Notes: generated by a model from the letters alone, not told the origin. A stretch of DNA of 64,000 bases from an uncultured Chlorobiaceae bacterium (GCA_903839405.1 CAIMCD010000008.1:1-64000), one strand, 5' to 3'. Numbered from the stretch's first letter, positions 41,998-52,917 are shown. Translations and numbers: made by a program.

Positions 41998-42798
41998 ATG
42001 AATAGCTCATTATATAATGCCACGGTTATCGGTAAAATTATGGTTACTCCGGATCTCATGATTCTCCGGATTGACAGTGATGAGCCGAGAAAAGAGTTCG
42101 AAGCCGGTCAGCATACCCTGCTTGGACTCTATGGATTTGAACAGCGCTCACCCAACTCCGAACCAGAATCGCATCCTGCAGCGCCTGATAGCCTCATTCA
42201 GCGCCCATACTCCATTGCTTCCTCAACCGCCGAGACCCGCCAGCTTGAGTTTTATATTCAACAGGTCAAGTCTGGCCAGTTGACCTCCCGGTTATTCAAT
42301 CTCAATACCGGCGACCGGGTTTTTGTCGGCAAGAAGATTTCCGGTCGATTCCGGCTTGATGAAACGCCTGATGGGAGTGATATTGTCATGGTTGCTACAG
42401 GCACCGGCATAGCACCCTATATCAGCTTTTTGCGCTCCCATATCATTGAAAGGCCGGAAAGCAAGATGGTGGTGATCCAGGGTGCGGCCCATCGCTGGGA
42501 TCTGGGCTATTACAGCGAGTTGACCTTCCTGGAAAAAAGCTTTGCAAATTTTTTCTATGTGCCGACCCTGACCGATGCCGATGATCGCTGGGACGGTTAC
42601 CGCTCCTTGATTGAAGAGCTTTTGCAGCAGGATATTCTGCAGAATGAGTACAACATAACCCCCGATCCCGAGCGCACCCACTTTTTTGTTACAGGCAAGC
42701 CGGATATGGTTGCTCATGTATCGGAGTGGCTGCACGATTTTGGTTACAGCCGCAACTCTCTGGAAGAGCCAGGGGAGTTGTATGTCGAGGAGTTCTAG
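41998..42798 (+). CDS. Ferredoxin--NADP reductase (Fpr-like)
   Basis: QRPYSIASS FAD motif, MVATGTGIAPYISFL, FFVTGKPDMV. Confidence 0.9.
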   Translation: MNSSLYNATVIGKIMVTPDLMILRIDSDEPRKEFEAGQHTLLGLYGFEQRSPNSEPESHPAAPDSLIQRPYSIASSTAETRQLEFYIQQVKSGQLTSRLFNLNTGDRVFVGKKISGRFRLDETPDGSDIVMVATGTGIAPYISFLRSHIIERPESKMVVIQGAAHRWDLGYYSELTFLEKSFANFFYVPTLTDADDRWDGYRSLIEELLQQDILQNEYNITPDPERTHFFVTGKPDMVAHVSEWLHDFGYSRNSLEEPGELYVEEF

Positions 42799-42988
42799 CA
42801 TTTTTTTGAAAAAGCAGCCAGCAAACGGAGTTCTGCCGTGCTCTGGTTGTTCTTGTAAAAATGATATTTAGGTTATATTTCCTTTCATATCAGAGTCCTG
42901 CTCTTGCCGCAAGGCGCCCGGTTGAGGGTAGAGTGGTGGAGATGATCAGGGTATAAAGAGAGGGAGTCTGTTGGGGTCAGTGGAGGTT

Positions 42989-43065
42989 TGGTGGACAATA
43001 GCGGATTCGAACCGATGACCTTTCGCGTGTGAGGCGAACGCTCTAACCAACTGAGCTAATTGTCC
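42989..43065 (-). tRNA. tRNA-Val (anticodon CAC), CCA encoded
   Basis: Minus strand GGACAATTAGCTCAGTTGGTTAGAGCGTTCGCCTCACACGCGAAAGGTCATCGGTTCGAATCCGCTATTGTCCACCA. Confidence 0.97.
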
Positions 43066-43163
43066 TTTTGTGTGAGTGATAGTATAGGCTTTGACACCCA
43101 TTTTTGCAAAATTGCCGATCATTTTTTTTAACCAGTTATTTTTTAATCACAAGTAGAGAGATC

Positions 43164-43388
43164 ATGGATCAGAAACTTCCGGAACTCAATCTTAAAAACG
43201 TGGTTGGTGTGGCAGGCTCGGCCTTGCTGCTTGCCCCTTTTGGTATACCAATTATGCACGGCGTTGCCGGTATTGCTGTGGCTGGGGCCACCTTGTTTGC
43301 TGCCGGCAAGGTGATCAGCAAAACGGCCAATGTTCTGGGTGACAAGCCAGCTCCGAAGCCGGGTGCAGACGATTCGACGGCAAGCTGA
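43164..43388 (+). CDS. Small membrane-associated hypothetical protein
   Basis: Hydrophobic core VVGVAGSALLLAPFGIPIMHGVAGIAVAGATLFAAGKV. Confidence 0.55.
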   Translation: MDQKLPELNLKNVVGVAGSALLLAPFGIPIMHGVAGIAVAGATLFAAGKVISKTANVLGDKPAPKPGADDSTAS

Positions 43389-43601
43389 CAGAAGCATCAC
43401 CAAACCTTTTTCAGAACAGAGATGGGGCTTTATTGATGAGGCTCTCTCTTTTTTATTGTCCTCTCGCTGGCTGTAATCCCTCCACTCTTTCCGATTTACC
43501 CGGCTCTTCACAACACTTTTTTTGCAACCATCAGTGCGCCTGACTGGTTCTTTTTGTGTTGTCGTCAACATCATCATCATTCCGCAACGATCTTTTTCAG
43601 C

Positions 43602-44603
43602 ATGGAAAAAAGTGTTTTTCGCCTCTTTCGCTGCTTGATGGCAACCTTTGTGCTGCTCGGGCAGCTTTTTTTTCTTTCCGGATGTGCTGGCGATACCCTC
43701 CCGAAGCTTCCGGAGAATTTCAGTTTTAACGATCAAAAGGAGAATGGCATGAATTATAACAAGTTGACGCCTGACGAAGAGCGGGTAATTGTTGGCAAGG
43801 GGACTGAACGGCCCTTCAGTGGCAACTACTATCTGAACAAGGAGAAGGGGAGCTATCTCTGCCGTCGTTGTGACGCTCTGCTCTTTCGATCCTCCGACAA
43901 GTTTGAATCGGGCACCGGGTGGCCAAGCTTTGATGACGCAATTGGGGGGGCGGTCAAGGAGATCGCGGATGCTGATGGTCGGCGTACGGAAATTGTTTGC
44001 GCCAATTGCGGGGCGCATCTCGGTCATGTTTTTTTCAATGAGGGCCTGACGGCTAAAAATGTCCGCCATTGCGTTAATTCCGTATCCCTGAATTTCAAGC
44101 CGGAAGCAACGAGTACGGCGGTAACGCAAAAGGCGATTTTTGCCGGAGGATGCTTTTGGGGGGTCGAGTACCATTTCAATAAACTAAAGGGGGTACTTTC
44201 GGCCAAATCAGGCTATACGGGTGGCAGGGTGGATCATCCCACCTACAAGCAGGTTTGCAGCGGCACAACCGGTCATGCAGAAGCCATTGAAGTGGAATTT
44301 GATCCGGCTCTGGTCAGCTATGAAACGCTTGCAAAACTCTTTTTTGAAATTCACGATCCAACCCAGCTCAACCGCCAGGGGCCGGATATTGGTTCACAAT
44401 ACCGCTCGGCAGTTTTTTATACCGATGAGAGTCAGAAACAGGTGGCCGAAAAGCTTGTGGGTGAGTTGAAGGCAAAAGGGTACAAGGTGGTGACCACTAT
44501 TGAAAAAGCCGGAACCTTCTGGCCGGCCGAGGAGTACCATCAGGACTACTACGACAAGAACGGCCATCAGCCTTACTGCCATACCTATCAGAAACGGTTT
44601 TAA
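43602..44603 (+). CDS. Fused methionine sulfoxide reductase MsrB-MsrA lipoprotein
   Basis: Lipobox FFLSGCAG; MsrB CRRCDALLF..GWPSFDDAI..CANCGAHLGHVF..RHCVNSVSL; MsrA AIFAGGCFWGVEYHF. Confidence 0.95.
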   Translation: MEKSVFRLFRCLMATFVLLGQLFFLSGCAGDTLPKLPENFSFNDQKENGMNYNKLTPDEERVIVGKGTERPFSGNYYLNKEKGSYLCRRCDALLFRSSDKFESGTGWPSFDDAIGGAVKEIADADGRRTEIVCANCGAHLGHVFFNEGLTAKNVRHCVNSVSLNFKPEATSTAVTQKAIFAGGCFWGVEYHFNKLKGVLSAKSGYTGGRVDHPTYKQVCSGTTGHAEAIEVEFDPALVSYETLAKLFFEIHDPTQLNRQGPDIGSQYRSAVFYTDESQKQVAEKLVGELKAKGYKVVTTIEKAGTFWPAEEYHQDYYDKNGHQPYCHTYQKRF

Positions 44604-44655
44604 CCGTTTCACTGTAAGCCGCGTCAGCAGGGAGTGTGCTCCAGATGGATTCCGC

Positions 44656-46092
44656 TCAGCTCCCTGCACTCTCGGAGCCCAACATCTCTCCGGGCTCCTC
44701 TTGTTTTACAATGGTTATTCCGTGTTTTCTCATTTTTCTTATAAGAGCGTGTCGGCTTATTCCAAGGGATTCTGCGGCTACCGATTGATTATATTCACAT
44801 GCATCAAGCGCTTTTCGTATTATTTCGATCTCTTTTTGCACCAGATTAACTCTCGCATCTCCGCTTTTCGCTGGTGTCAGGTTTTTTTTGTTGATGGCGG
44901 GCAAGGGAAAATCATGTACTTCAAGTGAGTTGCCCTTACAAAGGATAATTGCTCGTTCGGTGAGGTTTCTCAATTCCCTTACGTTTCCAGGAAAACTGTA
45001 TTTCTTTAGCATCTCGAAAACTTTTTCAGAAATATGCTGGATCGGCTTGTTTATTTTTATTGAAAACTCTTCAATAAAATCGATAAGCAGTGGCGCAATA
45101 TCTTCGGTTCGCTCTCGTAGTGGCGGTATGTGTATATGAAGTGTATTGAGCCGGTGCAGCAGATCGAGGCGAAACTTGTTCTCATCGACAAGTTTTTGCA
45201 AATCATAATTTGTTGCGGAAATTATTCTGAAGTTGGTGCGTATCGGTTTGGTGTCGCCAACTCTTGTGATTATTTTTTCTTCTATAGCACGAAGAATTTT
45301 TGGTTGAATCGTATAGGGCATATCAGCTATTTCATCAAGAAAAAGTGTGCCTTCATGGCAGACTTCAAATAATCCTTTTTTGTCAGATATTGCTCCGGTG
45401 AAAGATCCTTTTTTATGGCCAAAAAATTCACTTTCCATAAGTGATTCGGTAATTGAAGAGCAATTAATCGCACCAAAATAGTTTTCACTATGCTGACTCA
45501 TGTAGTGTATTATTCGGGCAATAATCTCTTTCCCTGTTCCGCTTTCACCCGTGATCAGCACGTTGACATCAGAATATTTCGAGGCGGTTTTGGCTAATTC
45601 AAATATTTCGATAATCTGGGGACTTTTTCCAATAAAATGATGTCCGATTGATGTTTGTATGTTTTTTGTGATCAATGAATGCTTCTCTTCCATATCAGCC
45701 AACTTCCGCTGCATCTGAAGGTACTTTTGCGTGCGTTCCAAAGCGATCTGAAGGTCTATGAATCTCAGTGGTTTACGCATGTAGTCGAAAGCGCCAAGTC
45801 GTATGGCCTGGATGACCGTATCCATATCGCCATGTGCCGAGACCATGATAACCTCAATATTCGGATAAAGCGCTTTGACATTCTTTAAAATATCCAGTCC
45901 ATTTTCGCTTGGCAGCCGAACATCAAGAATAAGGAGATCAATTTCATTTTTGCTTAAAATATCATACCCGTCTTTTACGGTATTGGCCGAAAAAGATATA
46001 AACCCTGAGTTTTGAAAATAATCTTTCAGCTCCTCGGTAAAATCAATTTCATCATCAAGTATCAATACTTGCAGAATATTATAATTTTTCAT
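44656..46092 (-). CDS. NtrC-family sigma-54-dependent response regulator
   Basis: Receiver domain, [19 protein letters not shown] signature [15 protein letters not shown], Fis HTH at C-terminus. Confidence 0.96.
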   Translation of the reverse strand: MKNYNILQVLILDDEIDFTEELKDYFQNSGFISFSANTVKDGYDILSKNEIDLLILDVRLPSENGLDILKNVKALYPNIEVIMVSAHGDMDTVIQAIRLGAFDYMRKPLRFIDLQIALERTQKYLQMQRKLADMEEKHSLITKNIQTSIGHHFIGKSPQIIEIFELAKTASKYSDVNVLITGESGTGKEIIARIIHYMSQHSENYFGAINCSSITESLMESEFFGHKKGSFTGAISDKKGLFEVCHEGTLFLDEIADMPYTIQPKILRAIEEKIITRVGDTKPIRTNFRIISATNYDLQKLVDENKFRLDLLHRLNTLHIHIPPLRERTEDIAPLLIDFIEEFSIKINKPIQHISEKVFEMLKKYSFPGNVRELRNLTERAIILCKGNSLEVHDFPLPAINKKNLTPAKSGDARVNLVQKEIEIIRKALDACEYNQSVAAESLGISRHALIRKMRKHGITIVKQEEPGEMLGSESAGS

Positions 46093-48136
46093 TTTTACTC
46101 TTGTTGGGAAGCGTAATGATAATGGATGTTCCTTTCATCGGGGCGCTTTCAATTCTGATTGTTCCATTCATCTCTTTGATTATTCCATAACTGATAGAGA
46201 GGCCAAGTCCGGTGCCTTTCCCTTCCTCTTTTGTTGAGAAGAAAGGGTTCATGATATTATCCATAACTTCGGGTTTTATGCCTATACCGTTATCATCAAT
46301 AATGACAATGACCGAGTCATTATTTTCATATGAGTTTATGGTTATGTGCATTGCAAATCCAGGTGCACTGAGCTTCACTCTCTCCTCTACGGCATCAATT
46401 GCGTTTTTTATGACATTCAGGATTACCTCTTCAAACCGGTAAATATTTCCTGTAACCAATAGTTGTTCATTTCTTGTTTTAAATGTCAGGGTGATTGATT
46501 TAGCTTTACACTGTTCAGAAATCATTATTAATGCGTTTCTGATACTTTTGTTGACATTGACAATCGACGGGATATAATTATTATCAGTTCTTGAAAAGAG
46601 TCGGATGTTATCAATAATGGTTTGTACCCGTAAAATATTTTCAAATATTTTTTCTGATTTTATTTTAATTGATTTTTCACAGGGGCAGTTATTTCTTGAT
46701 GCATCTGAGAGTATTTTATCGATAATGAGTCCAATGTTGTTGATTGGCTGGTAGATTTCATGTGCAATGCCGGAAGCCATCTCTCCAAGGCTGATAAGCC
46801 TTTTGGCGTGAAAGAGTTTGCTTTCAATAATTTTACGCTGTGATATGTCGCGAATAATAATCATATAGGCAGAAGGGGCTCCCTTTTCATCCTGAATAAG
46901 TGCCGCACTGATTTCAGCCGAATAAATAGAGTTGTTTTTCTTTTTAAGCAATATCTCCTTGTTTTGAATCAACCCCTCATAGAGGGTTGTTTTAAATATT
47001 TCATTGATTGTTTTAATGTCATCCGAATAAACAATTTTTGAAAATGGAACACCTATAAGTTCAGTTCGGTTGTTCGTTCCGTATAATTCAAGGCCAATAT
47101 CAGAAATGCTGGTGATAATGTTTTCAAGATTTGTTGTGATAATACTGTCGGGTGAGGCGGCAATGAGTGTCTGGTATTTTTTGTCAAACGTTCTTCTTGC
47201 TTCTTCAGAGTTCTCCGGTTCAATATTTTTTTTGACATTCGCCATTTCCACTTCGGGCATGAAAACTGCTTGACCGTCATTATCGGACATCATCCTGTTC
47301 AGCAGATTTCGATAATATTCCTGGCTTTTCCATATCGCCCGCTCACGGGTACCAAGCGCGGTCATATCAACCGAAAAAACAAGAAACTGCCGGTTCCTCT
47401 GCTCAGCATAAGGGAGGGGGGTGATGGTATGCAGATCAGTTCGCCCCTCCATGTGATCTTCGAAAGAGAGCGGTTTTGATGTCACCACGACCTCCTTCAG
47501 TGATCGTTTCCATGTTTCGACAACCAGCGAGGGAAGGAGCGTGTAAAGAGAGCTGCCAATAGAGGCAAGCGGCCCTCGGCCGTACCGGTTCATGAACGCC
47601 TTGTTGGCTGCACGGAGAGTAGAGGCTTGATCAATCAGAAAGACCGGTTCCGTAAACGTTTCAAACAGTGCCTGGATCGATTGTTCCGGCTCGCTTTTTC
47701 CGAAAGGTGTTGTGCGGAAAATCATTGCACGGCCTTGTATGCCGTGAGCTTCATGATGCAGAGGCACAATTTTTCCCCGCACCCTCAGGACCTCTCCATT
47801 TGGGGCGATGAAGAGCGTATCGTTATCAAAACCAACCTCCTCCACTACCCACAAGGCTTGAAGCAGCATCTGTTTTTCGCTGGTGCTCTGGAGAGGAAAG
47901 ACACTATCCAGAGCTTCCCCCTGAGCCTCGTTTTGCTTCCATCCCGTGCAGTTCTCGGCTGTTGTATTTAAAAACACGACTTTGGCGAGATTGTCGATAA
48001 TGATGACCGCATCATCAAGCACGTTCAGGAGCCTCATACTCAGGGCGTTCAGTGGCAGGGAGATGGTATCCATGACGGAACAGTGGTTTTCCCGCAGTTG
48101 TACTTGGATTGCAAGAGCCGTAACCGGCACTCTCAC
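46079..48136 (-). CDS. Multi-PAS sensor histidine kinase
   Basis: PAS regions, H-box ISLGEMASGIAHEIYQPINNI, N-box VILNVIKNAIDAVEE, DNGIGI, GKGTGLGLSI; overlaps response regulator. Confidence 0.95.
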   Translation of the reverse strand: MRVPVTALAIQVQLRENHCSVMDTISLPLNALSMRLLNVLDDAVIIIDNLAKVVFLNTTAENCTGWKQNEAQGEALDSVFPLQSTSEKQMLLQALWVVEEVGFDNDTLFIAPNGEVLRVRGKIVPLHHEAHGIQGRAMIFRTTPFGKSEPEQSIQALFETFTEPVFLIDQASTLRAANKAFMNRYGRGPLASIGSSLYTLLPSLVVETWKRSLKEVVVTSKPLSFEDHMEGRTDLHTITPLPYAEQRNRQFLVFSVDMTALGTRERAIWKSQEYYRNLLNRMMSDNDGQAVFMPEVEMANVKKNIEPENSEEARRTFDKKYQTLIAASPDSIITTNLENIITSISDIGLELYGTNNRTELIGVPFSKIVYSDDIKTINEIFKTTLYEGLIQNKEILLKKKNNSIYSAEISAALIQDEKGAPSAYMIIIRDISQRKIIESKLFHAKRLISLGEMASGIAHEIYQPINNIGLIIDKILSDASRNNCPCEKSIKIKSEKIFENILRVQTIIDNIRLFSRTDNNYIPSIVNVNKSIRNALIMISEQCKAKSITLTFKTRNEQLLVTGNIYRFEEVILNVIKNAIDAVEERVKLSAPGFAMHITINSYENNDSVIVIIDDNGIGIKPEVMDNIMNPFFSTKEEGKGTGLGLSISYGIIKEMNGTIRIESAPMKGTSIIITLPNKSKNEKL

Positions 48137-48461
48137 TCCGTCTTCTTACGGCTTTATCGGGGCAAGAAGTTGCCCGTTTTGCTGATGAGAAAAAAACATG
48201 AAAAAACTATTGAAGCATCATGAGATACGAGCTGTAATGCTTGCCGGAATTTTCTCTCCATACTGTTGGCACCTCTTGCTCTTGCTGCGGATTCTAGGGC
48301 AAAGTAATAAATTTTATACAAAAAAAAACACATCAAACTGGTTCTTTTTTTGCTTCACTCTGTTCTGTGCCAGTGTGGGAGCTGGGTGGCGGGGTCGGCC
48401 GAGTCAAGGTTTAACCGGCTTGTTGAGTGGCGACTGAGAGTTGTTTATTCGGTGCAGTTTT

Positions 48462-49004
48462 TCAGTGCAGCAGCTTGAAGACCTCTTCAGTGGTGTTGCA
48501 GAGCGAGTAGTAGGCGGCGTGATCGTTGATGATCAGATTTTCGGTTGCCATGCGGTTGAAAAAGAGGAGGAGGGGTTCCCAGAATCCGTTCAGATTGAAG
48601 AGGATGATGGGTTTGTGATGATGGCCAAGATGTTTCCAGGTGATCACTTCAATTAGTTCGTCAAGGGTGCCGAACCCTCCGGGAAGCACCAGATAGGCCT
48701 CGCCCCATTCGGCCAGCTTTACTTTCCGTTCATGCATGGTCTCAACAACATGCAGCTCACTCAGCCCGTAGTGGGCGTGCTCCCGCTCCACCAGAAAGCG
48801 CGGGATAATCCCTCTGACCTTTCCCCCATGCTCCATCACCGTATCGGCAATGCAACCCATGAGGCCGGCTCGTCCTCCACCATAAACAAGGGTGATTCCC
48901 GCGGTTGCAAACTCGCGACCAAGCTCCCGCGCCGCATGAAAATACTCCTGGGGAGCGAGATTGCTGGAACTGCAGTAGACGGTGACGGAAGAGAGCATGT
49001 GCAT
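48462..49004 (-). CDS. LOG-family protein
   Basis: VYGGGRAGLMG, ERKVKLAEWGEAYLVLPGGFGTLDELIE. Confidence 0.95.
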   Translation of the reverse strand: MHMLSSVTVYCSSSNLAPQEYFHAARELGREFATAGITLVYGGGRAGLMGCIADTVMEHGGKVRGIIPRFLVEREHAHYGLSELHVVETMHERKVKLAEWGEAYLVLPGGFGTLDELIEVITWKHLGHHHKPIILFNLNGFWEPLLLFFNRMATENLIINDHAAYYSLCNTTEEVFKLLH

Positions 49005-49634
49005 TTAGTAATTAAGGGTGATACTGTCCTCTGCCCGCTGGTAGAGATAGGTTTTCGGCTCTTCAATTTTTTTGACCTGAAAGCGGGCTGAAGCTCTATC
49101 CCACAGCTCAGCATCCTCGGCATACTCAAGATCGCGGAACCCTTCGAGCGCAAAAAAAAGCTCTCTTTTGCCGAAAAACGTTGCGCCAAGCGTGCACTCC
49201 CGGATGTGGACCAGCTTCTCTGGGTTGTGGCGATCCTTGACCCATATCTCTTCGTCGCAATGGTAACCTCCGGTGAGCAGATCGGTAGCGGGTTTCTCCT
49301 CCATAATCGCCATCCTGCTTTCAAGATGGTTGGGGAGGTAAGCGTCGTCACTGTCCAGAAAGGTGATGTAGCGGCCAAAAGAGGCCTGAATGCCGGCATT
49401 GCGCGAAAGCGCGGCGTTGCGGTTCCGGTGCTTCATATAGCGGATATTGGCAAACTGGCCGATAAACGGGTCGAGCGTGGCGAAGGTGTTGTCCGAACTA
49501 CCGTCGTCGATAATCAGCACTTCCCAGTTGGTGAATGACTGCGCAAGCACGCTCTGGAGAGCCGTTTCGATGTGCCGGGCCCGGTTAAAGGTGGGGATAA
49601 TGACCGAAACATCCGGTGTGCAGTTGAATATCAT
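49005..49634 (-). CDS. Family 2 glycosyltransferase
   Basis: VSVIIPTFNRARHIETALQSVLAQSFTNWEVLIIDDGSSDNT, FLDSDD. Confidence 0.93.
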   Translation of the reverse strand: MIFNCTPDVSVIIPTFNRARHIETALQSVLAQSFTNWEVLIIDDGSSDNTFATLDPFIGQFANIRYMKHRNRNAALSRNAGIQASFGRYITFLDSDDAYLPNHLESRMAIMEEKPATDLLTGGYHCDEEIWVKDRHNPEKLVHIRECTLGATFFGKRELFFALEGFRDLEYAEDAELWDRASARFQVKKIEEPKTYLYQRAEDSITLNY

Positions 49635-50629
49635 GGTCGTGCGGCTTTGATGGCAAAGGCACAGATAAGCATTCCGGCCACCAGAAAGTTCTGCGCAATG
49701 GCGTTATAGCGCACGTCCATGGTGATGGGTGAGCGCACCAGGGAGAACTGCAAGAGGAACTGCGGAATGATCAAGAGGCCGACAATGGCCGCGAAAGTAG
49801 GTTGGCCGATCAAGAGGAGGTAGCATGAAGCCAGAATCTGGCCGGCATTGATCAGCACGGAGGCAATGATGGCCGCATTGCTCGCTCCGAAAACCACGGG
49901 GAGGGTTCTGATGCCGATCAGCCGGTCACCCTCCATCGACTTGAAGTCGTTGATGGTCATGGTTCCGGTGCTGGAGAGGGTAAAGAGCCCGGCCACAATC
50001 AACGAAGGCTGCAGCGAGGAGAGGGTAAAGAGCGGCCGGTAGGCAATCTCACCGGCTATCCAGGGAATAATGAGGTAGGAGAGCGCAACAATGATATTGC
50101 CCGCCCAGAGCCGTTTTTTCAGCTTGATCGGATTGGCGCTGTAGAGGTGCGCATTGATGATGCCGATGATAACATAAAACCCTATCAGCGGATGAATCAG
50201 GTAGCCGGTGATCACCGAGAGGAGCGACCAGATGGCAATCAGGATAGTTGCGTTTTTCAGCGAAATGGCCCCTCCCGGAATCGGGCGGTTCGGTTCGTTG
50301 ATCTCATCAAGGTCGCGGTCGAAATAGTCGTTGAGCATCTGGCAGGTTCCGCTCGCCAGTGGCCCGGTAAGGAGCAGGCCGAGCAGGAATTTTGTGCCGG
50401 TTATCTCCCTCCATCCAAACGCACCGCTGGCTACGGCGCCACAAAGAAAGCTCCAGATGACCGGAATCCAGGTGACCGGCTTGAGAAAGCGGATGAAGAG
50501 TCGCAGCAGTGAGAGCGGTTCCGACGGCCTCCTGCTGGCATGGACCACTTTGCGAAGGTGAAGTGGCGACCGGAACTCCCCACCATTTTGGGGCTCTTCT
50601 GTATTATTGATGGATTGAAGATCACTCAC
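49631..50629 (-). CDS. chlG: UbiA-family chlorophyll synthase (ChlG/BchG type)
   Basis: FLKPVTWIPVIWSFLCGAVASG, NDYFDRDLDEINEPNRPIPGGAIS, NDFKSMEGDRLIGIRTLPVVFG; paralogue choice uncertain. Confidence 0.75.
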   Translation of the reverse strand: MSDLQSINNTEEPQNGGEFRSPLHLRKVVHASRRPSEPLSLLRLFIRFLKPVTWIPVIWSFLCGAVASGAFGWREITGTKFLLGLLLTGPLASGTCQMLNDYFDRDLDEINEPNRPIPGGAISLKNATILIAIWSLLSVITGYLIHPLIGFYVIIGIINAHLYSANPIKLKKRLWAGNIIVALSYLIIPWIAGEIAYRPLFTLSSLQPSLIVAGLFTLSSTGTMTINDFKSMEGDRLIGIRTLPVVFGASNAAIIASVLINAGQILASCYLLLIGQPTFAAIVGLLIIPQFLLQFSLVRSPITMDVRYNAIAQNFLVAGMLICAFAIKAARP

Positions 50630-50933
50630 CCGTACTGACTTAGGTTTTCAAGAAATAGCGCTTGGCATGAAAATAACATGTTAAAAGCAAGAAAGGAATC
50701 GCCGGAGCGCAAAAGCGCGCCCTTTCTTCAGAATATCCAGAAATAGTACAAGGATTTTTTCAAAGTTCAATCAAACAAACCCTTTTGTTAGGGTGTGGCT
50801 GTTTTCTCACTCTCGACCTTCTTTGAACGTAAGGCAATGGCAATCGGCGTCTGGATGGCAAAAACGTTATCACTCTTGCGGCTTCCACGCCTTTCGCCGT
50901 CGGTACAAAAAGGGGTGATAGTTTAGATTTGGG

Positions 50934-50971
50934 CGACACCGTAGACTGGCACGTTGCCGGTTACGGTGTCG
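50934..50971. repeat. 10-bp perfect inverted repeat in an ORF-poor intergenic region
   Basis: CGACACCGTA ... TACGGTGTCG. Confidence 0.5.
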
Positions 50972-51184
50972 TGCTAGGCATGACTGTGCAGGAGGTGCCT
51001 CTTTGCAGGGGAGGAAACCTATTCATCCTTCAGAATAGTAAACTTTACTTATCTTGATTTTCAGGAAGAGGTTGAAGGGCTGGCAGATGGTGCAGAAAAG
51101 GGGATGAGTGGGGAACGCGCAGGGATTTTGGCTTGTTATCTGTGATATTGGTTGTTGTTAACTAACTATAAAAGAATAAAATAT

Positions 51185-51646
51185 ATGAAACAGTCCTTGT
51201 TTCAGGAGATGAAAAAGACCTTTCTGTTTCATGCTATAGCGGCTCATTTCAGCAATGGTCTGATTCCTGTTGCCGTGCTCTACCTGATGCTTGCCATTCC
51301 GACCGGGAATGTCTATTTCGAGCATACGGTTGAACATCTTATTGTTATTGTGCTGATGGCGATTCCGGTCTCGTTTTTTTCCGGGATTCACGACTGGAAA
51401 AAGAAGTACCGTGCTGCGAAGGCTCCCATATTTATCAAAAAAATAAGGCTTTCCGGACTCCTTTTTCTGCTCACGGCTTCGGCTGTTGCTCTCCGCCTCT
51501 CCATCCCCGATGTGATGCAGCGCACCGGTTTGGAGCACTGGCTCTACGTTGTGATCCTCTTTTCCATGCTGCCGGTTGTTGCGCTTCTCGGTCACTATGG
51601 TGGCAAGCTTTCGGCCCAGTCACGCCAGGCCTCCAAACCGGCCTGA
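51185..51646 (+). CDS. Integral membrane hypothetical protein
   Basis: Four hydrophobic segments; likely start MKQSLFQEMKK. Confidence 0.65.
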   Translation: MKQSLFQEMKKTFLFHAIAAHFSNGLIPVAVLYLMLAIPTGNVYFEHTVEHLIVIVLMAIPVSFFSGIHDWKKKYRAAKAPIFIKKIRLSGLLFLLTASAVALRLSIPDVMQRTGLEHWLYVVILFSMLPVVALLGHYGGKLSAQSRQASKPA

Positions 51647-51673
51647 GGCCTATAAGCGTAAAAACATGGCCTG

Positions 51674-52165
51674 ATGAACATTACGCTGAAGCCGATTGAG
51701 GAGCGGGATGCGGAGGAGATCATTGATATTTTCAATGTCTATACCCAAAACAGTTTTTCCGCCTATACCGAGACGCCGCTCTCTTATGAGATGTTTGAAT
51801 CCTTTACCCAGTTGTCGTGGGGATATCCTGCACTTGCCGCAAGGGACGCCTCGCAACGAATCATCGGTTTCGGTCTGCTTCGCCCCTTCAGCCAGCTTCC
51901 TGCTTTTTCCGCTACAGCCGAGATCACCAGCTTTATCAAACCGGGTTATACCGGCCGTGGAATCGGGAGGCTTCTGCTTGAGCATCTTGAGGCAATGGCG
52001 CGCGAGATGGGCCTTACCTCAATTCTCGCTACGATGTCATCGCTGAATGAGGGGAGCCGGCGTTTTCACCGGATGAACGGTTTTCTGGAGTGCGGATGCC
52101 TTTCAGGGGTTGGGCGGAAAGAAGGGATGACTTTTGACGTGATCTATTGCCAGAAAATACTTTAA
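51674..52165 (+). CDS. GNAT N-acetyltransferase
   Basis: SFIKPGYTGRGIGRLLLEHLEAMAREMG. Confidence 0.85.
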   Translation: MNITLKPIEERDAEEIIDIFNVYTQNSFSAYTETPLSYEMFESFTQLSWGYPALAARDASQRIIGFGLLRPFSQLPAFSATAEITSFIKPGYTGRGIGRLLLEHLEAMAREMGLTSILATMSSLNEGSRRFHRMNGFLECGCLSGVGRKEGMTFDVIYCQKIL

Positions 52166-52211
52166 GTTGTTTCCGGGTGTTCTCTCCAGAAATAGAAACG
52201 AAACAGCCTCT

Positions 52212-52838
52212 ATGATTGACCATAATGTTTTGCTGGTGTTTTTTACCACCTCTGTTATTCTTGCTCTTTCGCCCGGGCCCGATAACCTCTTTGTGCTGGC
52301 GCAGTCCGCCCAGGAGGGGCGTATGGCAGGCTTTTATGTGACGCTTGGCCTTGCTACCGGACTCATCGGTCATACGACTGCGGTGGCTTTTGGTCTTGCG
52401 GCCATTGTGCGCTCTTCACTCTATGCGTTTACGATTTTGAAATACATTGGCGCGGCCTATCTGCTCTATCTTGCCTGGCAGGCATTCAGGGCTTCGGCTG
52501 CAACTGGCCGGATGGAGGATGTTCAGCACTTTTCCCCCTGGGGACTCTACCGGAGGGGGATTATCATGAACCTTACCAATCCAAAAGTTTCACTCTTCTT
52601 TCTGGCTTTTCTGCCGCAGTTTGTTGATCCGGCGCGTGGTTCCATGACATTGCAGTTTTTTCAGCTCGGGGGTGTTTTTATGCTGGCCACACTGCTGGTG
52701 TTCGGTCTTATCAGTCTGCTTGCCGGAGGCGCAGGCGAACGGTTCCGTCGTTCGGCTTTTGCGCAGAAAGCCATCAACCGGATTGCGGCCATGGTCTTTA
52801 TTGGTCTGGCCCTGAAGCTGGCCTTTTCGGAACGCTAA
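52212..52838 (+). CDS. LysE/RhtB-family exporter
   Basis: LALSPGPDNLFVLAQSAQEGRMAGFYVTLGLATG. Confidence 0.92.
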   Translation: MIDHNVLLVFFTTSVILALSPGPDNLFVLAQSAQEGRMAGFYVTLGLATGLIGHTTAVAFGLAAIVRSSLYAFTILKYIGAAYLLYLAWQAFRASAATGRMEDVQHFSPWGLYRRGIIMNLTNPKVSLFFLAFLPQFVDPARGSMTLQFFQLGGVFMLATLLVFGLISLLAGGAGERFRRSAFAQKAINRIAAMVFIGLALKLAFSER

Positions 52839-52917
52839 CCAGCCACTTTGTATGCCCGCAATCTCTTTTCTTCTGAAGCTTTGAACGTTAAAAAACCATT
52901 CACCAAACAGGATAATA

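Noticed and set aside
44140-44180. Possible selenocysteine MsrA
   Set aside because: Catalytic codon in GGCFWG is TGC (Cys), not TGA.
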